Position numbers and translations under genes: made by a program. Shown in pieces: positions 25,601 to 34,408 of a stretch of DNA of 64,000 bases. Below the pieces are notes generated by a model. The model worked only from the letters and a program-made list of their open reading frames with translations. It ran no database searches and had not been told where the DNA came from. Position 1 is the stretch's first letter, and each line of letters opens with the position of its first letter. The stretch spans positions 32,726 through 96,725 of the forward strand of contig ALYD01000013.1 of the NCBI GenBank assembly GCA_000513555.1. The letters run 5' to 3'. Source of the stretch: Lachnospiraceae bacterium JC7 (GTDB lineage: Bacteria; Bacillota; Clostridia; Lachnospirales; Lachnospiraceae).

Positions 25601-28600
25601 GATGAACAGTCCTGTCTTCCCCGACATTTACTTCGGTAGAGGCTATATATCTTCTGTCATCGGCACTCACTCTCTTATAAGGATCGGTTCCGCCTGTTGA
25701 TCTTGCTTCTTCAAGCTCCTCCTCTGATAGCTCTCCATCATGATCGGAATCAATAAGTTCATAGAAAAGGTCCTCAAAGGAGCCTGCCTTTGTTTTGGTC
25801 AGTCTGTACTCCTTTTCATCATCACCGTTTTCATCCTCATCGTTATCCCGCTCGTCCTTTTCATCATAATTTTCTTCCCTGTCTTTCTTACCGGACGCTT
25901 TGTGATTCTTTACAAGAATTGAAGAAGTAGCTGTCTTTTCATTTTCAATGCCGGAATTTGCTGAACCTGATGAATTATCTGTATTTTCCTTATCTCCAGG
26001 TTTAGCTCCTGAGTTTTCTTCTTCCTTTGTCTCATCAGCTACCTTTGTAATTTCAGAAGCTGACGCGATCTTTTCTTTTCCGTATCTTTCGTCTGCAAGC
26101 TTTTCAAACTCTATGCTCTTCTTTCCCACGTAGACATTGTCCAGATACCAGCCCAGATTGTAGCCATCGATCCATACGGTCTGTGAGGTTTCCGCACGGA
26201 ATCTTATGGATACTTTCTGTCCGTTGTAATCAGCAAGAGACTGCTTTATCTGATGCCATGTGAAGATCTGGTCTCCATCCATTATACGTTCTGAAGGAAT
26301 AAGTTCCGTCCAGCCTTCTGCCCCTTCAGGCTTTATCTCAACGTAGAAATCAACTCCTGCGCCTGCCATTCCCATACCGGAATAGGAATCAAAATAGAGA
26401 TAGTCCTTTTCACCTACCTTCACCTCCGGCATAAGGAGATAACTGTCAAGTCCGTTTGATGCCTTTCCGTTAAGTGTGGTTCCGAAGAGGTGCGTCTTAT
26501 TCTTTCTCATGCCCTGCCATGCGAGTCTGTAGGAAAGTGTTTTATCCTTAAGCTCCTCGTCAGACATGACATCAACTGTTCCGTATTCCCAGTCATCCAC
26601 TGCATCATCAGAAAGGGTTCCGTGGGTAAAGCCTGACTCTCCTGTTTCGAAGTCATAGCTTACGGAGTCCTCATAAGTATCAAAGACGATCTTCAGTTCC
26701 TTTGAATACTCGCCCCTGTTGCCGCTCTTGTCATAAGCAGAGACACGATAGATATAGCTCTTTCCGCTTTCCGCAGTTTCATCATACAGATTTACACGAT
26801 AATGAGAGTTTGGCCTGTTCTTATCTTCTCCCTTGTTTATGAACTGGAAATCCGAAAGATTCTGCTCTATCTTCTTTATAACCTTGAAATCTTCTGACTC
26901 TCCATCCGTTTTTCTCTCTATGACATAATGATCCATGTCAGATTCTTCATTGGCAACGAAATGAATTCTCAGTCCCTTGTTTTCAATAGTTCCGCGAAGA
27001 TCCTGTACCTGTCCCGGCGCAACATCCTCACCCTTGGTGATCTCCAGATTGTCAAGATACCAGCCTATGCCTTCATCCGCATCATGTCCGAAGAAGTAGA
27101 ATCTTATCTGAAGAGGTCTGCCCTCCTTATTTATCTTATCTTCTTCCGGAGTATCCTGGTCATCCACATACTTATCGAGAGGTATGGTCACATGCTCCCA
27201 GCTTCTTTCCGTTATATCCGGTCTCAGAATAACGTCATAGATATCCTCCCAGTCATCCTCTCTTCCTGTAAAGGACGCCTGCACCTTACTTGTGGATATA
27301 CCTGTAAATCCGTTATACATGTCGACCGACAGTGTCGGTATGGTCTTTGGATCATCCTTATCTATCACAACTGTTGTGAGGTCCACCGGAGGAAGATAAA
27401 GGCTGCTGTCCTTACGGCGTTCAAAATACGGATATCCTCCGTCGATTCCTATATAGGTCTTATTATCTGCTCCATCTTTTCCCTTCGGAAATTCCGGTTC
27501 CTTCACCGATTCTCTGTGAGACAGTTCCCAGCATCCGTCTATGATGAAACCCTTAAGTCCTGTTTCAGCCTTTTCAAAATCCTCAGACCACGGGAAACTT
27601 ACACCTTTTCTCATGAGGATCTTTTTCTCAGCCTTTACTTTGGTATTCTTATAATCTGTAGCTTCTATTCCAATGTTTAAGTCCCCGGCTGTAAGCTCCT
27701 CGGATGGAATCGTATAGGTATATACTCCGTCCTTCTGAGTTCCGGACTTTACAGTCATAAGCTTTTCCTCTGCCTTCGACTCATCCTCTGTCCAGTATTT
27801 AAGCTTTGCGGAACGTATGGAAATATCATCAGAGATCTCCGCTTTTATGATTAGGTCACGCCCAACGTAAGCTTCATCCTGCATATCCAGCTTCACCACG
27901 GGAGCTTCTTTATCTTCACCAGCCTGAAGAACAGTTCCTATGATCCTTGACTGGTCTTCACCTGCGATCTTTGCCACCGCATCGTAGACATTGATAAGAC
28001 CCGCACCGTAAGCAAAGTTGGGAGATTCAGTGAACTGTGAATCCGTAAGTGGCTCTGCGGTTTCCATGATGAGATCCCTTATCTCTGAAAGCTCATCATA
28101 TTCCTCTGCCTTTCCGTATTTCTTCGCTGCAGCCTTTATGAGAGCTACGGCGCCTGTCACATGGGGAGCAGCCATGGAGGTGCCGTTCCATGACACATAG
28201 GTGCCACTTGAATCAACGGAACGGACCTGAACACCGGGAGCCGCTATCTCCGGCTTCGTAAGTGAACTGTCAAAGGCAGATGGGCCCTTATTGGAAAAGT
28301 TACCTATCTTCTTGTTCCTGTCCACTGCTGCAACGGCGATAACATTGGGATAATTGGCAGGATTTGAAATAGTGCCTTCCCCGGGAACCTCTCCCGAAGT
28401 GTTACCTGCCGCAAAAACAGGAATTATACCTGCCTCTTCCCAGGCATCCGTAACATCCTTGAACCATTCGTCGGTATCGGCAGCACCTCCCCAGGAGTTG
28501 TTGACCACATCCGGTTTCATCTGAAGCATCCATTCTGCCGCAGCTATAAGATCCGATACTTCTCCTCCGTCAACTCCCATGGCTCTTGCAGTGATGAATC

Positions 28601-29573
28601 TAGCCCCCGGAGCAACGCCTATCCTGTTTGTTCTGTCACTTTCAGAACCAACTATGGTACCTGCCACGTGAGTTCCGTGATCGTCAGAAGATGTCTTCTG
28701 AGGAGCACTCGTGCCGTCAACGAAATCTCTGTAGGCACAGCCTTCCCATTTATCTTCCGTAGACGGGTCATCCTCCTTATCCTTGTTCACCTCACCTGTT
28801 GTGGGATCATAATCATAAAAATGTTTTTTCAGAGCAGGAAGGTTGTAGTTAGCTCCTCCGTCTATGATTCCCACCACAGTGCCTTTTCCATCGATTCCGA
28901 AATCCTCCCATACCTTATCCGCATGTATGAGACTGACACCCCATTCTATGTCCCTGTCATCAGGAACAAATATTTTCGTCTGCTGTGTCCTCAGCATCCT
29001 GTCCAATGGGTCATCCTCAACAGGTTCAATGTTCTCAACATGTCCGTTTGATGTGACTTTGATCACCTCAGGAAGAGCTGCGATTTCCAGAATAAGCTTC
29101 TTGTCCTTAGTCTTAATGTGGATGGCATTGGTGATGTAGAAGGACTCCCATTCAGAGACCTTTGTACTGTCGTTTTCTATCGCCTTTTCTATTATCTCTT
29201 TTGCCTTCTTCTGCGATACATCCGCCTTTTCCGCTCTCGAAAGTCCTGAGTCTTCAGGATTTCTGAATTTGATGAGGACATCATAGGGACTACTCATTTC
29301 ACTGAGCAGTGCTTCTGCCTCCTCAATCATTTCCGTATTTTCTTCCCCTTCGGATCCGAATCCTCTGTCTGAAGATCTGCTATCTTCACTAGTCACGATC
29401 CTTCCGTTTTCGCCTGAGACGTTTTGTGACTCATCACCTGTGATCGAAATTTCACCTTCAACCCTTTTCTCCGCATACGCCCTTACGGGTGCCGCAGTCC
29501 CGAAAATTTCGGCAGTCGCCAGAGTGAGAGCCACCCCCCGCGCTGTGAGCCTTTTAATAATTTTACATTTCAT
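22680..29573 (-). CDS. giant secreted subtilisin-like (S8) protease with BspA-type LRRs
   Basis: 2297 residues. N-terminal secretion signal (~1-33), then an inhibitor-like propeptide. The S8 catalytic domain has aspartate 238 (GIIDGGANY), histidine 299 (DDHGTHVAGT) and serine 466 (NGTSMAAPHVTG), so it is predicted active. Next come beta-sandwich modules, including two galactose-binding/immune-inhibitor-like segments (WYLDNLEI and WYLDNVYVG), fibronectin-like parts, an acidic linker, an EF-hand (DSDHDGELSEEE), and carboxypeptidase-regulatory-like repeats (NGQVQDENGEPVSGVSIRID). The C-terminus has leucine-rich BspA/LRR_5 repeats (IEDNAFKNNMLTEVKIPENV and several more). No LPxTG was seen. It begins 22 bases after the wall-binding protein gene with a weak ribosome site, so translation may depend on coupling. 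Acts at the cell surface on proteins or as an adhesin-protease. Confidence 0.9.
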   Translation of the reverse strand: MKCKIIKRLTARGVALTLATAEIFGTAAPVRAYAEKRVEGEISITGDESQNVSGENGRIVTSEDSRSSDRGFGSEGEENTEMIEEAEALLSEMSSPYDVLIKFRNPEDSGLSRAEKADVSQKKAKEIIEKAIENDSTKVSEWESFYITNAIHIKTKDKKLILEIAALPEVIKVTSNGHVENIEPVEDDPLDRMLRTQQTKIFVPDDRDIEWGVSLIHADKVWEDFGIDGKGTVVGIIDGGANYNLPALKKHFYDYDPTTGEVNKDKEDDPSTEDKWEGCAYRDFVDGTSAPQKTSSDDHGTHVAGTIVGSESDRTNRIGVAPGARFITARAMGVDGGEVSDLIAAAEWMLQMKPDVVNNSWGGAADTDEWFKDVTDAWEEAGIIPVFAAGNTSGEVPGEGTISNPANYPNVIAVAAVDRNKKIGNFSNKGPSAFDSSLTKPEIAAPGVQVRSVDSSGTYVSWNGTSMAAPHVTGAVALIKAAAKKYGKAEEYDELSEIRDLIMETAEPLTDSQFTESPNFAYGAGLINVYDAVAKIAGEDQSRIIGTVLQAGEDKEAPVVKLDMQDEAYVGRDLIIKAEISDDISIRSAKLKYWTEDESKAEEKLMTVKSGTQKDGVYTYTIPSEELTAGDLNIGIEATDYKNTKVKAEKKILMRKGVSFPWSEDFEKAETGLKGFIIDGCWELSHRESVKEPEFPKGKDGADNKTYIGIDGGYPYFERRKDSSLYLPPVDLTTVVIDKDDPKTIPTLSVDMYNGFTGISTSKVQASFTGREDDWEDIYDVILRPDITERSWEHVTIPLDKYVDDQDTPEEDKINKEGRPLQIRFYFFGHDADEGIGWYLDNLEITKGEDVAPGQVQDLRGTIENKGLRIHFVANEESDMDHYVIERKTDGESEDFKVIKKIEQNLSDFQFINKGEDKNRPNSHYRVNLYDETAESGKSYIYRVSAYDKSGNRGEYSKELKIVFDTYEDSVSYDFETGESGFTHGTLSDDAVDDWEYGTVDVMSDEELKDKTLSYRLAWQGMRKNKTHLFGTTLNGKASNGLDSYLLMPEVKVGEKDYLYFDSYSGMGMAGAGVDFYVEIKPEGAEGWTELIPSERIMDGDQIFTWHQIKQSLADYNGQKVSIRFRAETSQTVWIDGYNLGWYLDNVYVGKKSIEFEKLADERYGKEKIASASEITKVADETKEEENSGAKPGDKENTDNSSGSANSGIENEKTATSSILVKNHKASGKKDREENYDEKDERDNDEDENGDDEKEYRLTKTKAGSFEDLFYELIDSDHDGELSEEELEEARSTGGTDPYKRVSADDRRYIASTEVNVGEDRTVHQFSTEELNKLGAGLYSEGHIPLSATITVKETGAYTRSSEIDGSFALNLTAGVNGAAREYTLIITAYGHESIEKKVKVTGGDNVIKDAFVLSEAKKAGFNGQVQDENGEPVSGVSIRIDDDDQYQLLSTDDAGEYAMAEAFAGKHVLRFFKDGYVPREITVSLKEGENTLDPVKLSPLGAMKSIVTDYGVDPVTDSEGYYGTIFFTSGVRGLAVKFQSPYKGSMLKSADIFAVHNQYFNGKHIEIGVLQYNSTGRLLEIAPFREYDELKPNEWNTIDFSEYNIRTDKPLYIAVTYEDDISITDSMGVLYDENASKKAISHSFVYDGAFTATDTISPSGAYGVKAAWLYEEGAEKNPETDDVIEDAPVIDPEKDEYEFDAETQTITKYNGKSKNVNVPSKIGGVQVLKIGEDAFNGKGKEDDEKIRTLTLPDTLTEIEDNAFKNNMLTEVKIPENVERIGSGAFSQQWKLNLQDQSFTVICPEGVKEIEADTFAAAGSPFLGDFPGVEKIAKGAFTSMYDVEISAPMLNEVEEGAFGSYNKREFTYPRIYTDTDTELESKDHQYLINPCVVTIKALNARDHEDVLRELHYYGDGNTEINRTVPADRFYKMGETVTVKAPDVSSKGSSYTSVDTKKEIKLQKVNVVEFYYHAYSARLRTPVLDSDSEILGFAVPGAKVTVDIGDDSYTGTANGDGFFHISVSRHKAGTQVSVTVNGEASYDGEIRETPEKDFLAEDGIIRRYLGMNSVVTIPNDIDGAGKITEIGDFAFYDIPLYSLTLSSKIETIGTGAFMNCGLTSFGFNLQDINQSALVYINEYAFKNNDLRKVELPDLTHQVRTGAFENNSIRQLKLGKYTSHVGARAFKDNFIESLTTSERQEEIGESAFENNRISSLYVYGFMEGYTDGLTEIPSAAFRNNRLTEVKLPVEINKVASDAFDNNSNGDQRFIIQSDNEDILPTKGYDVRRSDGTLLRYDVR

Positions 29574-29595
29574 ACTTCTCGTTTAACCCCTACTA

Positions 29596-32500
29596 TCAGT
29601 AAACCCCTTTGGGCTTTAAAGCCACATCGATATCCACGGTTTTATAACCCGGAATATATACAGTTATGGTATATACAGAATATTTGTCTCCATCCATGAC
29701 AACAGCATTGCCAAGTTCCTCTCTGTATGTGTAAAGTGCGAACTTTATCCATTTCTCCTTTGAAGAGTAATTTGAGTTTATCTCGCTGTATCCCTCTATA
29801 TACACAGGAACCCCTTCACCGGGAGCTGTGCCCTTCTTATGGAATACGCCAACGGTACCCTTCAAAATGTCATTCGGAATTTCCTTGTCTGTCACCTTGA
29901 TATAAACATCTCCTGTCCCTGAAAAAACAGGGATTCCGTCCTGTAACTCGAACTTAGAATAACCATAGTTATCTGTTAAGGCCGTCTCTACCGGTGCATC
30001 TTCTCCCGTAAACTCAGGAATACTGATACTGAGATCCGCACTCTTGATACCAGGTTTCTTAACTGTGAGATCCGCCTTTCCGTCTTTCACATATTTTGAA
30101 AAAGTCTCATATGGAATACATATCTTGCTGACAAAATTTCTCTCCACCACAGTCAGGCCCTGAAGTTTATCTTCTCCTGCATAAACCTCTACATCCTCAA
30201 GAGTCTCACCGTAATTCAGATTTGTTATTCTGAGATAAACAGGCATATCCGGGATGATTGTTCCTGCAAGGATCACCTCCAGTGCCCTGTCCTTTTTGTA
30301 ATCGAGGTCTATGGAAGCTTCATCCTCATCGAGAGGCGCCTTCACCTTAAGCCTGTATTTTATGTCTTCCTCCAATGTCTCTGTCTGAAGAGCATTCTTT
30401 GAAATAATGGTTATCTTTTTATCATTCTCACTTATCCTGTAATCTTCATTCTTTACAAGAATTCTCTCTTCTGCCCCAGTAACATTTTTTGCGAGGCTAA
30501 GTTCAAGATCGGAAATCGAGTTCTTATCCAGAGAGAAATTGCTGATGGTTATAACAGGATTCTCTGTCACATAATACCCCTGATACTTATCTTTATTGAG
30601 CGCAGGATCCCCCATCACAGAAAGGTAAACTGTAACCGGCATTACTCCTCTACACTTCAAAGTGAAGCTGACCGAACCCCAGGATATGTTGTTCTTTATA
30701 AATTCCCCGGGAACTGTAAGTCTGTAAACTCCCTCCTCTTCGGTTTCAGTAAATCCAAGCTGAGCCGTGACGTCTGTATCACCTTTTACAAAAATGATCT
30801 TTTTAATATCTTCAGAAGGCACATTTACAAAACTGAGCTCAGTTTCAAAATCCTTCTTTTTTGATACCTTTTCATATCTTGGTGAGTATCCTGTTCCACC
30901 GTTTTTGAAGCTTATGCTTCTGTCTGTTGTAACGTTTATCTTGGCCTGTAATGCATTTTTGCCATCATATTCCACTGTGAGCCAGAAGTAATTTGTGAGC
31001 CCCGACGGCATGAAATCCATAACCTCTGCACTTGCCTTTCCCGTTGCCGCATCAAATGACAGCTTATCAAGTGTGGTTTTAAATCCACTTGCTCCCGTGA
31101 TACTTACATCCCTTCCGTCACCTGTGTAATTTGAAAGCTCTATACATAGCTTCTCGTCAAAGGCGTAGCTGTACTCCTTATATGAACCTTCTGACACCGG
31201 TTCACGATCCAGTGCAACTTCTATCTTTTCCTTTGGTTTCTCCGTTTCCTTTTCCCTGAATCTGATGGTAAAGGTCGGGGTTCCGATATTTTCAAAGGAA
31301 TCCATAAGTTTTGCCCTTACTTCCGAAGGTAGATCCTCATAACCGTTATCGCACTTCACACATATCTCTTTTCCCGGTCCGAAGCTTCCGCTATACCCGT
31401 TCCATCTGGCGTCAATAGTTATAGTAGTTCCATCACTTGTATTGAATGTAATTGTCTTTGGAAGGTAAGCCTGATAACTTGAAAGTTCCGCATCTATGAA
31501 ATCTGTTTCCACTGCCTCAGGCTGAACATATCCTGTGATAACCCAGTTATCAGGATGCTTCTTATTCTCCGGGCCCTCAGTAGTCGGTTCCTCCTGTGTA
31601 GGGTCTTCTGATGTTGGATCTTCCTGTGTCGGCTGTTCCGGCTCTGTAGGATCCTCCGGATCAGAACTGCCGGTGTCTGATTTTGAGATCTCTACAGAAA
31701 GAGTTGCATCATATTTTTTTAACTGATCTTCTATATCACTGTAGCTTTCATCCACCCGGAAGGACACAGGCTTTGCCTTCATGATGCTACCGGAAACCGC
31801 ATCACCTTGAAGCTCCCAGTCCGTTACTATGGCTGTGGTCAGCTTACCGTTTGAAAGATAAAAGCTTATTCCGCTGTTCTTTATTTTCTTTTCTATATAT
31901 TGACGGGTCTTTTCCTCGTCACCCCTGAAATTAACGTACAATGTTCTCAGAGGCTTGATTTTTGTCACTGTGACAGCATCCCCCTTACGGTCATCCTTTT
32001 TCCCGCCGTTATCTCCCGTAGTCTCCGGAATGTCCTGAGGCTCTGTTTCAGGTTCTGTGGCTTTTGGATCCGGCTTTGTCTCAGACGGTTTTGTTTCAGG
32101 CTCTGTCTCAGGTTCTGTCGGTCTTACTCTTCCTCCCGAGCCTCCACCTGATCCACCGGAACCTCCCCCGGTCACCGGCTTTCCCAGCTTTACCCGGGAT
32201 ACTCCGAGAACATAGTTTGTTTTGATTCCCTTGCCCTCAACATAATGAACTGTTCCGTCTGTTTCCGACCACTGCCCGTCTTTATTTACAAAATAGTGAT
32301 CCGGCGTAAAAGTATTTGCCGCCATGACACCGTTCTGGTCGAAATAATAACAGTAGCCGTCTATCCAGTTCCAGCCTGTCAGTACCCGTCCTTTTGTTCC
32401 GTCGCTTATCTCATTTAAAAAATACCATTTTCCATCTGTATCCAGAAACCATCCTGTATCCATGATTCCATTCTGGACATTCATATGATATTTGTATCCA

Positions 32501-32703
32501 TCCGGTGCAGTTACCCATCCCGTTATTTTATTTCCAAAGGCATTGAGATATATCCAGTCTTTCCCATCGTATTGAAATCCTATATCTTTAACGATCGAGA
32601 ACATGCTTCCGGTGTTAGCCGCATTGGAAATCGATGAAAACGGTACACTGACCAAGGACAATGTCAGCACCGCTGCCATTGCCCTATATAATTGCTTTTT
32701 CAT
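29596..32703 (-). CDS. large secreted cell-wall-binding-repeat protein
   Basis: About 1035 residues, starting at ATG 32703 after GGAGGGGG. Signal peptide ~1-30 (LTLSLVSVPFSSISNA). Residues ~45-145 contain aromatic wall-binding repeats (GWFLDTDGKWYFLNE, YCYYFDQNGVMAANTF), then a glycine-rich hinge and a Glu/Pro/Thr-rich spacer (repeated TEPETEP-like units) that spans the wall. A second low-complexity segment with EDPTSEDPTQEEPTTEG sits near residue 380. The remaining ~650 residues are tandem beta-rich modules, some resembling DUF1533/haem-binding-like repeats. It anchors non-covalently to the envelope. Cotranscribed with the giant protease, so the two probably act together at the surface. Confidence 0.8.
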   Translation of the reverse strand: MKKQLYRAMAAVLTLSLVSVPFSSISNAANTGSMFSIVKDIGFQYDGKDWIYLNAFGNKITGWVTAPDGYKYHMNVQNGIMDTGWFLDTDGKWYFLNEISDGTKGRVLTGWNWIDGYCYYFDQNGVMAANTFTPDHYFVNKDGQWSETDGTVHYVEGKGIKTNYVLGVSRVKLGKPVTGGGSGGSGGGSGGRVRPTEPETEPETKPSETKPDPKATEPETEPQDIPETTGDNGGKKDDRKGDAVTVTKIKPLRTLYVNFRGDEEKTRQYIEKKIKNSGISFYLSNGKLTTAIVTDWELQGDAVSGSIMKAKPVSFRVDESYSDIEDQLKKYDATLSVEISKSDTGSSDPEDPTEPEQPTQEDPTSEDPTQEEPTTEGPENKKHPDNWVITGYVQPEAVETDFIDAELSSYQAYLPKTITFNTSDGTTITIDARWNGYSGSFGPGKEICVKCDNGYEDLPSEVRAKLMDSFENIGTPTFTIRFREKETEKPKEKIEVALDREPVSEGSYKEYSYAFDEKLCIELSNYTGDGRDVSITGASGFKTTLDKLSFDAATGKASAEVMDFMPSGLTNYFWLTVEYDGKNALQAKINVTTDRSISFKNGGTGYSPRYEKVSKKKDFETELSFVNVPSEDIKKIIFVKGDTDVTAQLGFTETEEEGVYRLTVPGEFIKNNISWGSVSFTLKCRGVMPVTVYLSVMGDPALNKDKYQGYYVTENPVITISNFSLDKNSISDLELSLAKNVTGAEERILVKNEDYRISENDKKITIISKNALQTETLEEDIKYRLKVKAPLDEDEASIDLDYKKDRALEVILAGTIIPDMPVYLRITNLNYGETLEDVEVYAGEDKLQGLTVVERNFVSKICIPYETFSKYVKDGKADLTVKKPGIKSADLSISIPEFTGEDAPVETALTDNYGYSKFELQDGIPVFSGTGDVYIKVTDKEIPNDILKGTVGVFHKKGTAPGEGVPVYIEGYSEINSNYSSKEKWIKFALYTYREELGNAVVMDGDKYSVYTITVYIPGYKTVDIDVALKPKGVY

Positions 32704-32728
32704 CACTACTAGCCCCCTCCATTTATTT

Positions 32729-32746
32729 GGTTAGTGCGCGCTAACC
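32729..32746 (-). promoter_or_regulatory. inverted repeat upstream of the surface operon (operator candidate)
   Basis: GGTTAG (32729-32734) and CTAACC (32741-32746) flank TGCGCG, 26 bases before the start codon, inside the leader. Could be an operator or a small leader hairpin. Confidence 0.35.
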
Positions 32747-32754
32747 ACCAAAAT

Positions 32755-32806
32755 ATAGTAAATTAAAAGAGAGTTAGCAATATCTAACTCTCTTTTAATT
32801 TACTAT
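32755..32806. terminator. 23-bp perfect-stem bidirectional terminator
   Basis: Arms 32755-32777 and 32784-32806 are perfectly complementary over 23 bases with a 6-base loop. The core GAGAGTTAG/CTAACTCTC is followed by TTTTAATTT in both directions, so it works as a terminator after the zinc-ribbon gene on the minus strand. The stem is longer than usual. Confidence 0.75.
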
Positions 32807-32881
32807 ATCCTCTATTTATTTTTTTAATTTCGAAAAACATTAAGGAAGTACTGTTTTTTCTGTGTTTTCAAATTGCCGATT

Positions 32882-34177
32882 TCAGTTCTTCTTAGGCTTT
32901 GGTTTTTTCTCTGTCTTTGAATATATGAAAATGTCTGCTGCTCTTCCTTTACTGTAGGAGGAGTCCATCATATACCGTGATGCTGCTTTGTTCGCATGTA
33001 CATTACTCATTGCAGACTTAAGCATAGATACATAAGCAAAACCGATTATGAGAGAAACCACAAGTCCGATGGCCGCCCCCTTTGCTGTAATTCCGGCTGC
33101 GCCAAGGAAAAGCATTCCCAGCAAAATAAGAACAAACGGAATCAACGTTCCCAGGAAAAAGTACTTCCAGTAAAGCCCCTTATCGATCGGTAATTCTCCG
33201 ACCATCCTGCCGCTCTGTCCGTTGATGCCAAAGGTGTAGGTATTATCCTCATATTTTGTGGTCATCATCCATACAGGGAACATGGCATATTCTGCTTTTG
33301 CTTCTGACAGATTTATAGTCTCTTTCTTTTCCTCTACGGAATCGTATCCGCTTACCTGAGCTCTCATTTTTTCCCTGAAGGTGTTTCTTACACGCTCATT
33401 CGCTCTAGGCTGTGCATCCTTTTCTTCTACATCATATCTGTCTGCCAGATATCCGCTGAAATATGCAGCATCATATTTTACAGCCTTTGACATGTCATAG
33501 GGCTCCAGAGACTCCATTACAGTGTCATCCATCTTTGTAGAAGCATCCACCGGAATCTTTTCAAAATTCATCGCTCCGCTTCTCTTTACGAAGTAGAAGT
33601 CACTTTTTTCATAGGTGAAAGCGGCATCTTCTCTTTTACTTCTTTTTACAGCTTCATAAGTCACAGAACCTTCTGCCTTGCAGCTATAGAGCCAGAACGG
33701 AACATACAATCCCGTAATGGAATCGATTCTGTTATTGGCCGTAAATGATTTGGGAAGAAGCTTTTTACCCTTAACAAAATCATTTAACTTTGCCTTTGCA
33801 CTTTCCTTATCCACCTTAAATGGAAGTACATAATCCGGTTCATATAGTCCCGCAAATGACTCAGGAATGATCGCCTGATTACCACAATACGGACATTCTG
33901 TGGCTGCAGTTTTCTCGTCGGCAACCATCTCTGCTGTACATGAAGGGCAACGGTATCCCTTCACTTTGCCATCTTCATCAGTGATAAGAAGCTTCTCTTT
34001 TGTAGTCCATACCATGCTCGAAGACGCAGCATCCTCTGCCTCAGCTTCCTGAGCTGCTTTAGCCTGTTCAATAGAAAAACTGACTCCACAGTACTCGCAT
34101 GTCATCTGCTCTGTAGAACCGCTGTAAGTAAGTTTCGCGCCGCAACACGGACACTTAAAATTAAGTACATCTGCCAT
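32882..34177 (-). CDS. double zinc-ribbon membrane protein
   Basis: 431 residues from ATG 34177 (GGGAGGGG at 5 bases; the longer frame has no such site). Two N-terminal zinc ribbons: FKCPCCGAKLTY with CEYCG, and YRCPSC with CPYCG (~residues 5-95). A middle beta-rich region (~105-320) is followed by two membrane helices (YFFLGTLIPFVLILLGMLFL and AIGLVVSLIIGFAYVSML) and a basic tail. Proteins of this layout, annotated as TFIIB-type zinc-ribbon containing, are common in Lachnospiraceae, with unknown function. Probably membrane-bound with the ribbons in the cytoplasm. Monocistronic. Confidence 0.75.
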   Translation of the reverse strand: MADVLNFKCPCCGAKLTYSGSTEQMTCEYCGVSFSIEQAKAAQEAEAEDAASSSMVWTTKEKLLITDEDGKVKGYRCPSCTAEMVADEKTAATECPYCGNQAIIPESFAGLYEPDYVLPFKVDKESAKAKLNDFVKGKKLLPKSFTANNRIDSITGLYVPFWLYSCKAEGSVTYEAVKRSKREDAAFTYEKSDFYFVKRSGAMNFEKIPVDASTKMDDTVMESLEPYDMSKAVKYDAAYFSGYLADRYDVEEKDAQPRANERVRNTFREKMRAQVSGYDSVEEKKETINLSEAKAEYAMFPVWMMTTKYEDNTYTFGINGQSGRMVGELPIDKGLYWKYFFLGTLIPFVLILLGMLFLGAAGITAKGAAIGLVVSLIIGFAYVSMLKSAMSNVHANKAASRYMMDSSYSKGRAADIFIYSKTEKKPKPKKN

Positions 34178-34408
34178 GATCCCCTCCCTGCAGTATATGC
34201 ACCGGTTTAATATTCTCTGATTTTTACTTGTATAAAAATTATATCCTATTTCTTTAAGAACCTGCAATCAGCGTTTCTTTTTTATCGACCTATCTGATAA
34301 AATCGGCTTTTCCGACGATATATATAAGAGTAGCTTATATGCTTGGAGCGTCAAAATGGCTTCAAAAACATTTATCCTTTCCATATCCGAATTTACTAAG
34401 AGTAGACT

